From: Diprion similis
Taxonomy: Eukaryota > Arthropoda > Insecta > Hymenoptera > Diprionidae
DNA length: 64,000 nt
NCBI RefSeq assembly: GCF_021155765.1
Contig: NC_060112.1
Location: 9,796,001 to 9,860,000, forward strand
Direction of reading: 5' to 3'
Positions 12,399 through 23,351 of the stretch are shown here, in pieces (the stretch's first letter is position 1; every line of letters starts with the position of its first letter). The notes below the pieces were generated by a model. It searched no databases. It was not told where the DNA came from and saw only the letters and a program-made list of their open reading frames with translations. A program made the position numbers and the translations under genes.

Positions 12399-15300
12399 TA
12401 ATATGCATGCTACACGAAATCTCCCAGCATCTCATCGCATTTCTCGATATGATCTTACGTTGATGCCTTGATACATGTTTTCTGTCTATCGTATTACGAC
12501 GTCATCGTAGTTTGTTTGATAATATATAGAGTTGATATCGCTTAAGAAAGAAGATAATTTAGCTGGTTGCTGGATAAACGTGCGAATCAAAGATAGCTCG
12601 ATAATTTGTGAACAGAAACAAAAAATTCGTCACGAGGGGTCTAGTCGACGTTATATAATTATATCGACTGGTTGTACGCTCTTCGTTTTCATCGATCGAG
12701 TCAAGTCGAGCTGCAGGTTGAGCAGGGCTGAACTCGCCCTTGCATATTGTTAGTTCTGGCGCACTGCACATTGCACTTGACATTATGCAGGAGAAGAGGG
12801 AAACTTTGGAGAGGGTTCGTAGAGCGAACAAGTCGTGCGATTAATTGAAAGTCCGGAAATCCACAAAGGGGCGAGTAACGAGAAAAATATATTCAAAAGA
12901 AAAAGTAAAAGAATTTATGTATATGTATAGGTATAGGTATATATATATATATATATAGGTGAGTTGGTGCGGTTGCGGGAGAAAAATTCTCGGCAGTTCA
13001 ATTCCGTGAAAACTTATACAAGTGAAATATAATTACACCTACAGGGACTTTGAATCGCGGGGCCAGGAGGTCGTAGGTAATTGAATAGATATGAATTCCC
13101 TTCTATCTCCCTCTCTTTCTCTTCGTCTTTTTTCTTTCTCTATAATTCCAAGTCTAAGTACGCCGCGTCGCCGCGACGAACCAGCGATGAAGGAGATACA
13201 AACGCAATTTCGTTATAGCAGCGAAGATCCGGCATTAGCGGGGTTAAAATGGCGTAATTACAGCCAGCGTGGGCTTCTGGAGAGAGGGATCCCTCACATT
13301 AATACGACAATCGTTCCCATTGAATCTTATGCTATTCCATGTGGGTTGGCCCAACCGTTTAAGGCTTTATGTCTGCAGACGTACAGTCAAGTGAAAAAGT
13401 TATCATTATAAAAGTTGAATATAAAAATCAGGATTTCCAAGGTAGAACATTCAATTTGATAAATGTTAGTTGAATTGTTTACGAAAACTACATCTCTTCT
13501 TTGAAATAAAATCGTTGTAAGAAAAAAAAACTGCATATTCAAATAAAAAAAAAGTTTATTCATATTTAGGATAACCAGAAATAAATTTCAAATAACGTAT
13601 GAATTATATATTTTTGATCGAACCATGAGTTCGTCAATCACAATCTATACCTCCTTCCGTATATTGTTTTCGCATTAAATCAATTGAAGATCATCGATTA
13701 AAATCGATCTTGGTCAATTTATTAAGAATTAACTTAGATAAACGAACAAAATCACTCATATCCAAGATTCTTAGTAATCGGGTTTTTTGTAGCTAAAGAA
13801 ACGCGAAGAGACGTAATTCAAATTGAATTCAAACTTGATCGACCTTAGTAGCTATATTTACTTCCAAACTTCGTCGTTATACTATCTTTTAATTTGGATA
13901 CTTATTTCGTGTTTGGTTTGTACGCCAGATCTACGTTGTTGCAAATACGCCACTGCCGAACCACCCAACGAACGAATCACCTCTCAGGCATTAACACACG
14001 CACTTTGCACCCCATGCAAAAACGAGTGAATCACGCAAGGGGTGTCTTCATGTTCGTGACCCTCGCAAGCAAGACGAATACCCCCCCCCCCCCCCCCCCC
14101 CCTCATGATTTACGTGCAGCGATCATCATACGCGTGGCGAAAGTCTGTTCTATCGAATATTACACCGACAAACTTTGCTTGCATCCTTATAGTTTTTTTA
14201 TGAACAATTATCCCCGGCTTCTTTTACCCCTGTGCCAAAAACGCACTTTGAGTATCGAGAAAAGGAAAAATTTGAAACTGGACATTCCGTTTTTTACTAG
14301 CATCTTCATGATGTTAAACAAGTTCAGCGTTTTTACTTAATAATATGCCAAGCCAAGTATGTATGTACGTGATTCATTGATTATTCTAAACTCGGCGCTT
14401 ACTTCACGATAAAACAATCGCGAATGAATTGCAAACTGTGTAACAGGAAAAACCAATTCGTTGTTCGATTATTCGTGGTTATTATAATTTGTTTTCTCTT
14501 TTGCATGTTCTGAAACTTTATAAAATCAAACCCCAAAGGCTCGCTAAATTTTTTATTATACCTACGTAAAGATGCTCTACGCAGTTGAGCCGGTAGAGCA
14601 TGTTTTTTAATACGTCGCTAATTAACAAATCTTCTGGCTATTTTTCGAATTCCCTGACTTTACCCTGAAATCCCGGATTTTCCACCGGCAACCATGTTTT
14701 CCTGATTAGCCAGAAGCCACTCGGAAACTAGAGCAACACCATGACTGACATGAAAATCATGATCAGAATGCGACATGCTCTGAAGAATGGATGAATGGAT
14801 GATGCAACGCATTATTCTAAGTATTCTTGTAGACGCGCATTTCCAAACGTGTATTACATGCAGCTGGCTAGAAAAACATTCCTTGACGGCAGTCGAGTGG
14901 AAAATATTTCTTTAATAGAATAACGAAATTCCTCAATAGTTAAGGAAGTTGCTGCAATTTTCTAACGAGTCTAATCGGGGCCTGATACGGCCATCGTTAT
15001 TGAATTTTATTACCAATAAAATTTTGGTCACATTTCGTCTCCCATGGTGAAAAAGCAAGTGAAACAAAACCATGTTTCATTGGCAGTCAAATATACGATT
15101 AATGAGTACACGTCGATACAGTACAAACTAAAAATCGGTTTTTATGGGGTTGAAGTGTATAAAGTTAAAATACCGAGGCAAACAAAATAAGAACTACGTT
15201 GCGACTTTCGAATTAGTTTATAAGAGCAGCGATCACAGAATATAAGTTGAAAGCTTCGCTTTGTTAAATTCCCGTAAATTCCTAACTTCAAGTTTCGTTT

Positions 15301-16533
15301 AGAGTTCGCTGCATCAAAGGGGCGAATGAAATGAAATTTTTCTTCTTAAGTTAACATTGCGAATTTAAGACTCGTAATGAAATATGCGAAAAATATACAA
15401 TTCAATTACGTTTGTTTCTTTGAACATAGCGGTGAAAAAAAGTCAAGTTTTTTGTTTTGCCATATTGCAATTGGCATGTGCAGACATGAACATGTTTCTG
15501 TTTTACATAAATCACTGCCTTTTATTAACAGCAATTGTACAAAACGCAGTTTTCAAAATTCATTGTACATCATTTAAAAGCGTTGAATATAAAACCCGTC
15601 TCTCTTTTACAGTCCATAAACCATCTCAAATGAAATATAAAATGATTTGTAGTTTGCCTAAGCGTAATGCGAATAGGTATGAATGATTTAACGCAAGTAT
15701 TTCCCAGAATACATTTCTCTCGTGTTAATAAAAACAAAAGAAAGATACTAGGAATCGGCAATTCTCTCGATACGAAAACAAAAGAAAAAAAAACTAAAAA
15801 CACTAGGTATTCAGATTAGAAATTTTAGTATTGCGATCAAGCTCCCTGACTTTATTGACCTTCCTCGCGGTTTTCCAGATGTCAATCATCATCTCCCCCG
15901 ATGTTTCATTTACGCAATTGTTTACATTTCGAATAACGCGCGATGCCTCGTTCCTCGTTTGTTTTTACAATCGAGCATATATTACCGTTCAACCATCGCC
16001 GTTCGCTATCGAGTATCGGTGTTTTTCAATATCATTCGACTCCACATTTCTGCCGGATATTTTCTCACGGGAACTTAGTCCGCGATTGTATTGAATTAAA
16101 TAAATAACGACTCTGTTTATGCGATATAATATCCCGTAATCGTGCCTGAATTATTTGTTACCAGGGTATCAGACGGCACGAGAGGGTGGACGAGTAGGTT
16201 CGTCGCTCCGTTTATAGGACGCGTCACACATGGTTCTCGGCGAGATTTTCTGGAGCCGCATCCGGATATAAGAGATGCATTTCCCCATAACGCGAGGATC
16301 AATTGATCGCGTCGTCTGCCGCGTTCGCCAGTTTTCCAACTGCTCGTACTTGGGGTTGAAAGGGATCGGAGAAAATACGATCAACGAAAACGGAGAAGCG
16401 AATTGGATAGTTGGCAGGTATTCGTGGTAAAAATGATGCGGAATTCCTCGCAAGGAAGGAATGACTCGGGATACGGATACGAGAGGAGGGGTGAAGACCG
16501 AGAGGAAATGAAAAGTGACAGACGTTCACTCAC
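12399..16533. other. Gene-free stretch with C-tract and TA repeat
   Basis: Open frames here (for example 13091-13411 and 13894-14340 plus) have no family features; the second runs through the poly(C) tract. There is a TA-rich repeat near 12938-12957 and 22 consecutive C at 14081-14102. I see no reliable exon. Downstream exons of the gene starting at 16608 (minus) might lie here but were not found. Confidence 0.5.
14081..14102. repeat. Poly(C) tract
   Basis: 22 consecutive C. Such runs are uncommon in A+T-rich insect DNA and prone to length error in sequencing. A similar G-run occurs at 43452-43468. Confidence 0.9.
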
Positions 16534-16608
16534 CTCTGGTGCAGCAGCGTTGCATCCCGACAAAATAACGCCACCGAACGCCAGAAACAGGTATATCCTT
16601 GGCTGCAT
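16534..16608 (-). CDS. First coding exon with signal peptide, gene unidentified
   Basis: ATG at 16608 opens 25 codons that read as a signal peptide: MQPR, then a hydrophobic core (IYLFLAFGGVILSG), then small residues CNAAAPE. It ends at a strong donor, GAG followed by GTGAGT, phase 0. This suggests the start of a secreted or membrane protein transcribed leftwards. The Cys in the LSGC context looks like a lipoprotein motif but this is a eukaryote, so ordinary cleavage near NAAA is more likely. The next exon was not found; it may lie beyond a long intron. Upstream (16811-16836) is a GCCATC-containing palindrome that may be part of its promoter. Confidence 0.6.
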
Positions 16609-16810
16609 TTTTGTTTATTCCTTCGCGAGGGAGGGGGAGGGCCCTGGATGAGCCCGAGAGTTTCACTTTATTTCGTTAAATACAAAACTAATCAAATACA
16701 ACCGAAAAACCACCAAAACTTGAGAGCAACAATGCGAACACACCACACTGATCAATGAATCCTACGACACTGAGGGCGCGTCGGTCGTCCCCGCTTCTTC
16801 TGTATTTCGC

Positions 16811-16836
16811 GCCATCTTATCACCGATGGCGCCATC
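16811..16836 (-). promoter_or_regulatory. GCCATC motifs and 12-bp palindrome upstream of the 16608 start
   Basis: GCCATC occurs at 16811 and 16831. The latter is half of the perfect palindrome GATGGCGCCATC (16825-16836), about 220 bases upstream of the signal-peptide ATG at 16608. GCCAT is the core of Pho/YY1-type sites common near animal promoters. Promoter function is inferred. Confidence 0.35.
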
Positions 16837-17506
16837 TGACCGGATTTACGGCGAAGCTCTTGCGTCGCCTGAAGTTCGATCGATGCGTGCCTATGATAGG
16901 GTAGCTTAGATGCGAATATTATTTCGATATCTTAACTGGTTAAAAATTATTTGAATTTCAGTTAGAGTAAGCATATTTGATCGTTATTTTCAACTGATAA
17001 TGATTACTGTTAGCAGATTAGCAGGGTTAAGAGGTTTCAGTTGTTTTACACAATTGCATTGTTCGACTGTGATTTTCAAAATGAATTCTTATTTTTTTTT
17101 TTTAACTTTGGAAAAAGTAACAACAATATATTCAACAAACATTTTCCTATATGCTTGTAAAGTTACTTGATTGAACTTTGAAGTAAAGGAATTCAGATGT
17201 AAGATTTAACAGGTTGATTTCCGATTTTTGTAACACAGTTACAATGAGATAAACATTCATATGGAGATAATAGTATTATACCTGCAATTGGAACTGTATA
17301 AAATCGAAAATGTTAGAAATGAAAAGTAATTGCAATTTATAATTATATCATAGTATTGGGTGATGAAATTTGAGTTTTTACAAGTTTTTTAACTATGAAA
17401 AGCTGTATACTTTATTTCTACGTAATATTTAAAGATATAATAGTTAAGAAAAAAAAAAATCAATTCAAGATTTCATTGTCTATCATTGACTTTCAAAATA
17501 CAATGA

Positions 17507-17512
17507 TTTATT
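17507..17512 (-). terminator. AATAAA polyadenylation signal of the IF1 gene
   Basis: On the minus strand AATAAA occurs about 45 bases after the IF1 stop codon (17558-17560), a normal place for a short 3' UTR. Confidence 0.6.
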
Positions 17513-17557
17513 TGATGTATGGCGGTTCATACTATTCGACAACTCCTCCAGACATTT

Positions 17558-19542
17558 TTACTTCTCCATTTTTCCAATTCGATTCTTGTGGCGTTCTATG
17601 GCCTCCTGATGACGCTTTATCTGTTCCTCGTGAAAAGAGATCTCATCGTGAAGACCGTCACGCAGATTTTTCAGCTGCTCTTTTTGCTAGAACAAAAAAA
17701 AGAAAGAAATTGAATTTTTTGAACTTAGTAATTATTCATACATATCTTATGAAGATGAAATTTGTAACATTAATGTAACGTTGCAACTAATAGGAAATCT
17801 GCTTATCGACCAATTTTAGGATTATCTAAAATTTGGTAAGGCATAACGAAGAAAAACAAATTCATGGATTGCAAGCTCAAGTCCTTCAAATTAACTAAAG
17901 TATTGAAAAATAAAAATTTTTTGTTCGATCTTTCGTCACATTAGCATTACTAAATTGAACCTCATTATTTCTTTGATTCGGACATTCCAAAAGTTCAAAT
18001 CATTCAGCGAGTCATTTGAGATAGCTTTTCTATCATATTCGGCAATAGTAAAATATATGTTTTTTCTATTCATGCCAAGTAACGTTTCCATAGAAACAGT
18101 CAACATGTCTGTCAGTGAATTTTTCAACAATTGAATAAACTGATTGTTAAAACATAATGACAACGTCCGAAAAAAAGTTTCCTCAGTTAAAAGGAGTATC
18201 ATGAAATCTGTGTTAAAAATTCAATAGTTTGAGGAAATCAACCATTGATTGTGACATCAGAAGGTTGAAGATCACCACATTAACATCGTTTTTTTTCACT
18301 TTAGGATTATTTGAAATGCAGCAAACTGTAACAATACTAAATATGCTCACTTTTCTTTATAGTCATTTCAACCTTGCAAAACTGAATTTATTTCAACATT
18401 CCAAACTCCAATTGACTTTTAATTTCGCAAGTTAATCAAAAATAGTGTTCAGGCTTGCTTGAACACCTGTCCTATCCTATGCCAGCGCTATACCTGATTG
18501 TAGAAATATTGGTCCTCGCGCGCTGCTTCCATTTTGCCAAAACTTCCACCGGCTTCCCTGATACTGCCACCGCCACCACCTCCCTTTCCAGCTCCGCTAC
18601 CTGGTTCACCGGACATTCTCATATGGCTGAAAAAAATAGCAGAATAGAATCACCATGTGTAATAATGTAGCGAGTAATAATAGCCGACGTGGATAAGTAT
18701 ATATTTATCAATTTCGATGAAAAAATTCTGAAAAAATTTGACAAAGTTTTAGGTAATATGAACAACTTTTAACCCTTTGATTGGACGTGTATCCGCACAT
18801 AGCCAGCCAATGTTTACAGTTGCGACATGCAAATTCATTACACAGAGTATGGACTGACCTACAGATATCGAAAAGCAAAATTTTTCAAAACTGCCAGTTT
18901 TCGTACTATATTTCAACCCAGAAAAATATTTACCAGTTGAAAAAAAAAAAAATTCTTAGATTGAAGTGTGTGTCAGGCTTGAAAGTTAATAAATTACTAT
19001 ACATTTGGGGTCTGGTCTGGCTTTAGCCCCCACCACTTCTGGCCAACGACGTACTTTGTTTGAAATACTACGCAAATAAATTCTACCAACAACGCAGTTG
19101 GGGGTGATGCATTTTAGTAGATACCTCGTCTGGTAAATACATATGTATGTACAATTCTAACTGCGTTGCGTAAGGTCGTTACACCTGCTTTTTATTTGGA
19201 TGACTGGGTTATGTAATGCTAGAGAAATTTTAGTGTCGACAACGGATCATGCAGGTGATTTGATTTACCATTAACGCAACTATCAGTCTCATCGAGTATT
19301 GCGACAAGTTTTGCATCCCGTGGCGTAAATTGCTTGACAATCAGCCAGCAACTAGTAGCAGACGGCTGCGAGCTAGAGTGGCGAAAATAGCGCAGGGTGA
19401 GCCGGGTACGCACGGTCGTGGTGCCGGGAGAATGATTTTGATCTATCGATCTTCGGTATGGCATTATTGATAAAAAAATGTGAATTTCAAGGTACCTCAG
19501 GAACGCCATGTTCCGCGATAAGACGGCCGGTATACGCTGCAT
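17558..19542 (-). CDS. Mitochondrial ATPase inhibitor IF1, three exons, complete
   Basis: Binds the matrix F1 part of ATP synthase and blocks ATP hydrolysis when the proton gradient falls. Exons (minus): 19542-19496, 18626-18494, 17686-17558; all junctions are GT-AG and phases fit, giving 102 residues, close to the usual ~105. Residues 1-16 ([16 protein letters not shown]) are a basic, acid-free mitochondrial presequence. A Gly-rich linker follows (GKGGGGGG), then the conserved inhibitory segment [20 protein letters not shown], then a charged coiled coil with several His ([20 protein letters not shown]), the pH-sensitive dimerisation part in this family. The ATG is the first in frame after a plausible Inr/DPE promoter. 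The next gene upstream on this strand ends at 20905. Confidence 0.95.
18781..19026. other. Intron 1 of IF1, no further content
   Basis: This lies within the roughly 870-base first intron (18627-19495). Open frames here are chance. Confidence 0.7.
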
Positions 19543-19624
19543 GTTCGATCAGGATCAGCAATTCAGAAACACTGTGCAACACTACGAGTACGGTGAATTT
19601 TCACGGATTTATGAAATTATGTTC

Positions 19625-19658
19625 CAACCACGAGTTATGAGTGAAGCAAGAATACTGA
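19625..19658 (-). promoter_or_regulatory. Inr + DPE core promoter of the IF1 gene
   Basis: On the minus strand TCAGTA (A+1 at 19656) fits the insect Inr TCAKTY at five of six positions. GGTTG lies exactly at +28 to +32, a full match to the DPE RGWYV. The predicted start is 114 bases upstream of the IF1 ATG. No TATA box is seen, as expected for a DPE promoter. Motif-based inference only. Confidence 0.4.
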
Positions 19659-19759
19659 CTGCCGAGAATTTCCTCGAACTCGTCACGCCCGTTAGTTGCA
19701 AAACTACACGTCATAACCGGTGGCAGCACTGCACGGCGCGACGACAATAAGCAAAATGG

Positions 19760-20904
19760 AAATTGCACAAACTATTCGGAAATTCTGCACAGAATTCGTT
19801 AACTGAAAACCCATGTATAGACTTTCAGCCCTGGGCTAATATTTTCTTCATCTGGGTGGGTCTGGAGGTAATTCTATTGCTCTCCACTTGCCGATTCATC
19901 TCATGAGATTCTAATGTTCAATCCGTCGGTATAGCAGAACACTGCAGTTTTCACCGGCCTTTCAACTCCCTTTACCGTACGTTTACTTACTTTACATATA
20001 TGTAGATAATTTCGAAAAAGTCAAATTTACTTGTATTAATAGCGTGGAACATTAATCGGAAGTAAGTATCAACGTAACAATAGAAGTCTTATTATTTGAA
20101 AAGGTTATATTTCACGCTGAATCAACAAATGACTTTTCCTCGCCATTTTTGATTTTGTACGTAATTTTTTATACGATTGTCGTAACTCTAACTAGCGCTC
20201 CTGAATTATCTCAGATTTTTTTATCCAACCATTACTTTTTTTATAAATTTTGAAAGTCAAAACAAGAGACTATTTTTGAAATTGTCAAAAAACTTCTCAA
20301 AAATTCCTTAATCAAATACGATCATTTTAGTCCAAATCCAAAAGTGGAAACTAATTAGTTTATATTTATTAGACTAATTTCAAAAAATAAAAATTCCGAA
20401 ATTTGCTTAATTTGGCCGTCTCAAAAATAGTAAAAATAGACATTTTTTCGTAATTAACCTACAACCCTTTGTCATTATCTGAGTGAAGACTGCGTACAAA
20501 AATACCGTAAAATATTGAAGATTGATGGTACAGAACCGGTTAAAGGTTTGCACTAGATGTTCCGAACGGTTTCAGACAGATTACTTATTTCTACATACAG
20601 CAAAATATGAGAAAACCTGTCTTAGAATTCATTGCAGAAATGGCTCAAACTTGTTACCATCAAAAACTTCATGTACAATACAGTCTATTGGCAAATAAGA
20701 AATATATTTCACAGTATCTACATTGAGTTGAGCCACTCTGAGCGAAAATTTTTCATGTAGAATGTTTACGAGATAAGCATTGAGTAAAAAAAAAAAATTC
20801 TCTGCCAATGAATAAATGACGCACATATATGTATATGCTATTTAGGTCGAAATTATGAGACATGATCGCGCGTCGACTCGCGTATTCGTTCCAGACGTAG
20901 AAAT
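19760..20904. other. Spacer between the SANT gene and IF1
   Basis: A+T-rich, no supportable exon. It would hold the 3' UTR of the SANT-type gene and, if that gene's last exon is spliced at CAG|GTAAAT, one more exon that I could not find. Confidence 0.5.
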
Positions 20905-22771
20905 TTACCTGTGAAATTCAGCAGCTTGATTTTCGATCAGGTGCTTTTTAAGCTCTGAAGTTTTAAGCTCATTAAGAGCAGCCTGTTTTTGCAGCTCAGC
21001 TCTTTGCAGCTCGAGATGAAGCATTTCAAGTTTCAGGTTATGCTGTTGCTGCGTCGCTTCGAAAATCCAAGCTTCTTTCTGCACATCGCTGCGCTGACAC
21101 TCTCGATGAAGCTGAGAAAACGCATCACTACTGTATTCTCCACTCTCGCCTAGTTAAGAAAATGGATAAATTGATAACCCTGGTCAAAAGTCGGCCCACC
21201 TCTTCAATTTTCATCACAGAACACAGACACCAACATCGCCGGGATGATGATCAGAGGTATTTTCTTGTTCTTTGAATACATACATTGTTTTCACATTTTG
21301 TACGAAATGAAAAAGTTATTTTGGAGTAGTGATGTTTGTAATGAAAAAAGGTATCCGAAACGCAAAAATTAAACTGAAAATCTGAACCACGTGGTACTTG
21401 AATTTCAGAAGCAATTTCTGAAACATTGAAAATTTACTGGCAACTCCAAATAGTCTTTAATTTTCAGTTATAGGTACATCACGAGGAAAATCTCTGAGTT
21501 TTCTAAATTTAATACTTCTAGGTGAATTTCACTCTCATTCGTACGCACTATTTGTGTCATTCTCGTTGTAACCCTGCAGAAATCTCTGATCTTTCCAGTG
21601 TTTTTTTGGTCAATGTTCTAATACCTTTTTAGCTCTATTTTAGTTGTATTTCAAACCAAGTTACGCGATCTATCTATAGGAACGACAGTAGTGTTTCAAA
21701 ATAGCAGAGTTTAAAAAAACTCCACCAATCTTTGAAAAGAAACATGAAGAGATATTCACCTTGTTCGATATGCATGAGCAAATCCTCGTCCATCTTGGTC
21801 CTCTTTTGATTCGTTGCCGTTTTCTCCATTTGTCCATCGTCCCTTTTCTGCTGGTGGAATAATTGCTCAGTCGAGTTTCCCGGCTGTTCGTCATTGTTTT
21901 CATTGAAGCCATCGCTGTTGGCTTCAACTTTCACTTCGTGCACCGATACTGTCGGTGTTGACGAATTTGTCACGCTGTCTAGCAGTCTTTGAAAACCTTC
22001 TGGCCTAACGGCATCCTCATCTCGATCACTATCGTTCGACAATCCAGTTTCATCGTTACGGTTTCTCGAGCTTTCCATCAACCGCCATACTTCGATCGAG
22101 AGAGTCGAGGGCTGATTCTTCGAGGCTTCTTCTGGTCCAAGTGTTCGAACCTGGAAGATGTTTCACCGTCAGCCCGTGTCAGTAGCATAAGCGGCAAAAT
22201 ACAAATAAAAAATGCTGAATTTTGACCCGGAATAGCCAGAAAGACTGTGAGGCAGAATCCGTAACAGAAGGAGAAAAAAAGGAAGTAGAGAATAAAGAAG
22301 AGTTCGAGTTTTCACGGCATGTAGATCTATTGTATCCCTCCAAGAGTCACGGGACGTTTTTAAATTAGTTTGAACTTGATTATAAGCTTCAGTTGCACTA
22401 TTGACACATATCTTAGTTTCATTATGTTCTTGTTTTGAAAAAAAAAAAAAATACATATACTTCAATTATTAGGTGTACGAACAGACCTTTTCGGCGAAGG
22501 AGTAAATCTCGAGTCTGGCCTGCGCCTTCATACGCCGCCACTGTTCACGCATTCTGATGATATCTCTGTCCGTTGAAAATCTGGACCGAAAAACGGAGTG
22601 GATTTGCTGCCAGGCAAGGGTTTTCATGGCGGATGCCGTGGCGTCAATTTTCTTGTTCTCAATGGCTCGTGCGTGCAGTTTTATAAGGGAAAAGAGAGCG
22701 TTTTTTTCTTCCGGTACCCAATTCTGTGTGCGTTCCCGTTTCTTGACGACAACCGTTGTTGACGAAGACAT
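20905..22771 (-). CDS. Myb/SANT-like DNA-binding protein with C-terminal coiled coil
   Basis: Probable nuclear sequence-specific DNA-binding protein. Exons (minus): 22771-22487, 22150-21760, 21149-20905; splice sites are GT-AG and in phase, giving 306 residues. Residues about 12-93 are a trihelix/Myb-SANT-like domain: RTQNWVPEEKNALFSLIKLH, then WQQIHSVFRS, then MREQWRRMKAQARLEIYSF, with the spaced Trp residues of the fold. Residues about 96-225 are polar, acidic and probably disordered. About 226-306 form a long amphipathic helix rich in Leu/Gln/Glu (LEMLHLELQRAELQKQAALN), as in MSANTD/fibrinogen-silencer-binding-type proteins. The ATG is the first in frame, in MSSSTTVVVKK. The last codons overlap a strong donor (CAG|GTAAAT), so an alternative longer C-terminus is possible. 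Confidence 0.88.
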
Positions 22772-22790
22772 GCTCTCAATAAACTCGTCA

Positions 22791-22817
22791 AATATTAACG
22801 CTTACGCTGTTAATATT
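22791..22817 (-). promoter_or_regulatory. Perfect 9-bp hairpin just upstream of the SANT-gene start codon
   Basis: AATATTAAC (22791-22799) and GTTAATATT (22809-22817) form an exact inverted repeat around a 9-base loop, ending 20 bases upstream of the ATG at 22771. It would be a 5' UTR stem or a dimeric factor site. Confidence 0.4.
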
Positions 22818-23047
22818 CTGCCAGAATTTACTTTGTAAAATTACCGATTTGCAGTTAGCTGAATTTGTTGACTAGCCTGATGTCGTTTACTGTTATTTTG
22901 TTTAAGCGTGGTTAGGGTAGTCATTTGTCTACATATCTCAGCGGTTCGGCGTCTAACAGAAAATCATCTGACGGACATTTTAACATTTTCATTTGTTAAA
23001 AAAAAATAAGAGATTATCGGAATATCGCCTTTCCGACACAGTCCAAG

Positions 23048-23071
23048 TATTGGGTGACCCGGAAGTTCGTA
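23048..23071. mobile_element. Possible solo mariner-like terminal repeat
   Basis: TATTGGGTGACCCGGAAGTT and the following CGTA resemble the TTGGGTTGGCC...AAGTTCGT ends of mariner elements as I remember them, including a leading TA. No matching opposite end or transposase was found nearby. Low confidence. Confidence 0.2.
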
Positions 23072-23161
23072 TTTTGTTAGGGAACATGCGAGCAAGTGTC
23101 TGAAGACTTCCTGATCCTTTTTAATCGTCAAATATACACGCAAAACCATTTTTGTACGTGT

Positions 23162-23167
23162 TTTATT
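23162..23167 (-). terminator. AATAAA polyadenylation signal for the ABCG gene
   Basis: Minus-strand AATAAA about 185 bases after the ABCG stop codon at 23352 and before the SANT gene begins at 22771. Confidence 0.45.
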
Positions 23168-23351
23168 TGAATAAGTTGTAGCCATAAACTAAGGAGATGT
23201 ACTGAGCGTACAGTTTAGTGAAAAAATTAGTAAAATACTTTCACAGTGAGATGCGTTGTATAATACGAAATAAACGAGGGATCAAGTTTGGGATTCATCA
23301 ATACTCATACGCGATATCATTCTGGTTATACAGTAAAATTTTATACCTGCA

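Noticed and set aside
13894..14340. 148-codon plus-strand open frame with poly-Pro
   Set aside because: The Pro run is the 22-base C tract; remaining residues show no protein-like pattern and the frame depends on homopolymer length.
14570..14612. Hairpin ATGCTCTAC/GTAGAGCAT with GGTAGAGCATG, resembling a tRNA D-arm (A box)
   Set aside because: No matching acceptor stem, anticodon arm or B box (GTTCGANNC) follows at tRNA spacing; at best a degenerate SINE or tRNA fragment.
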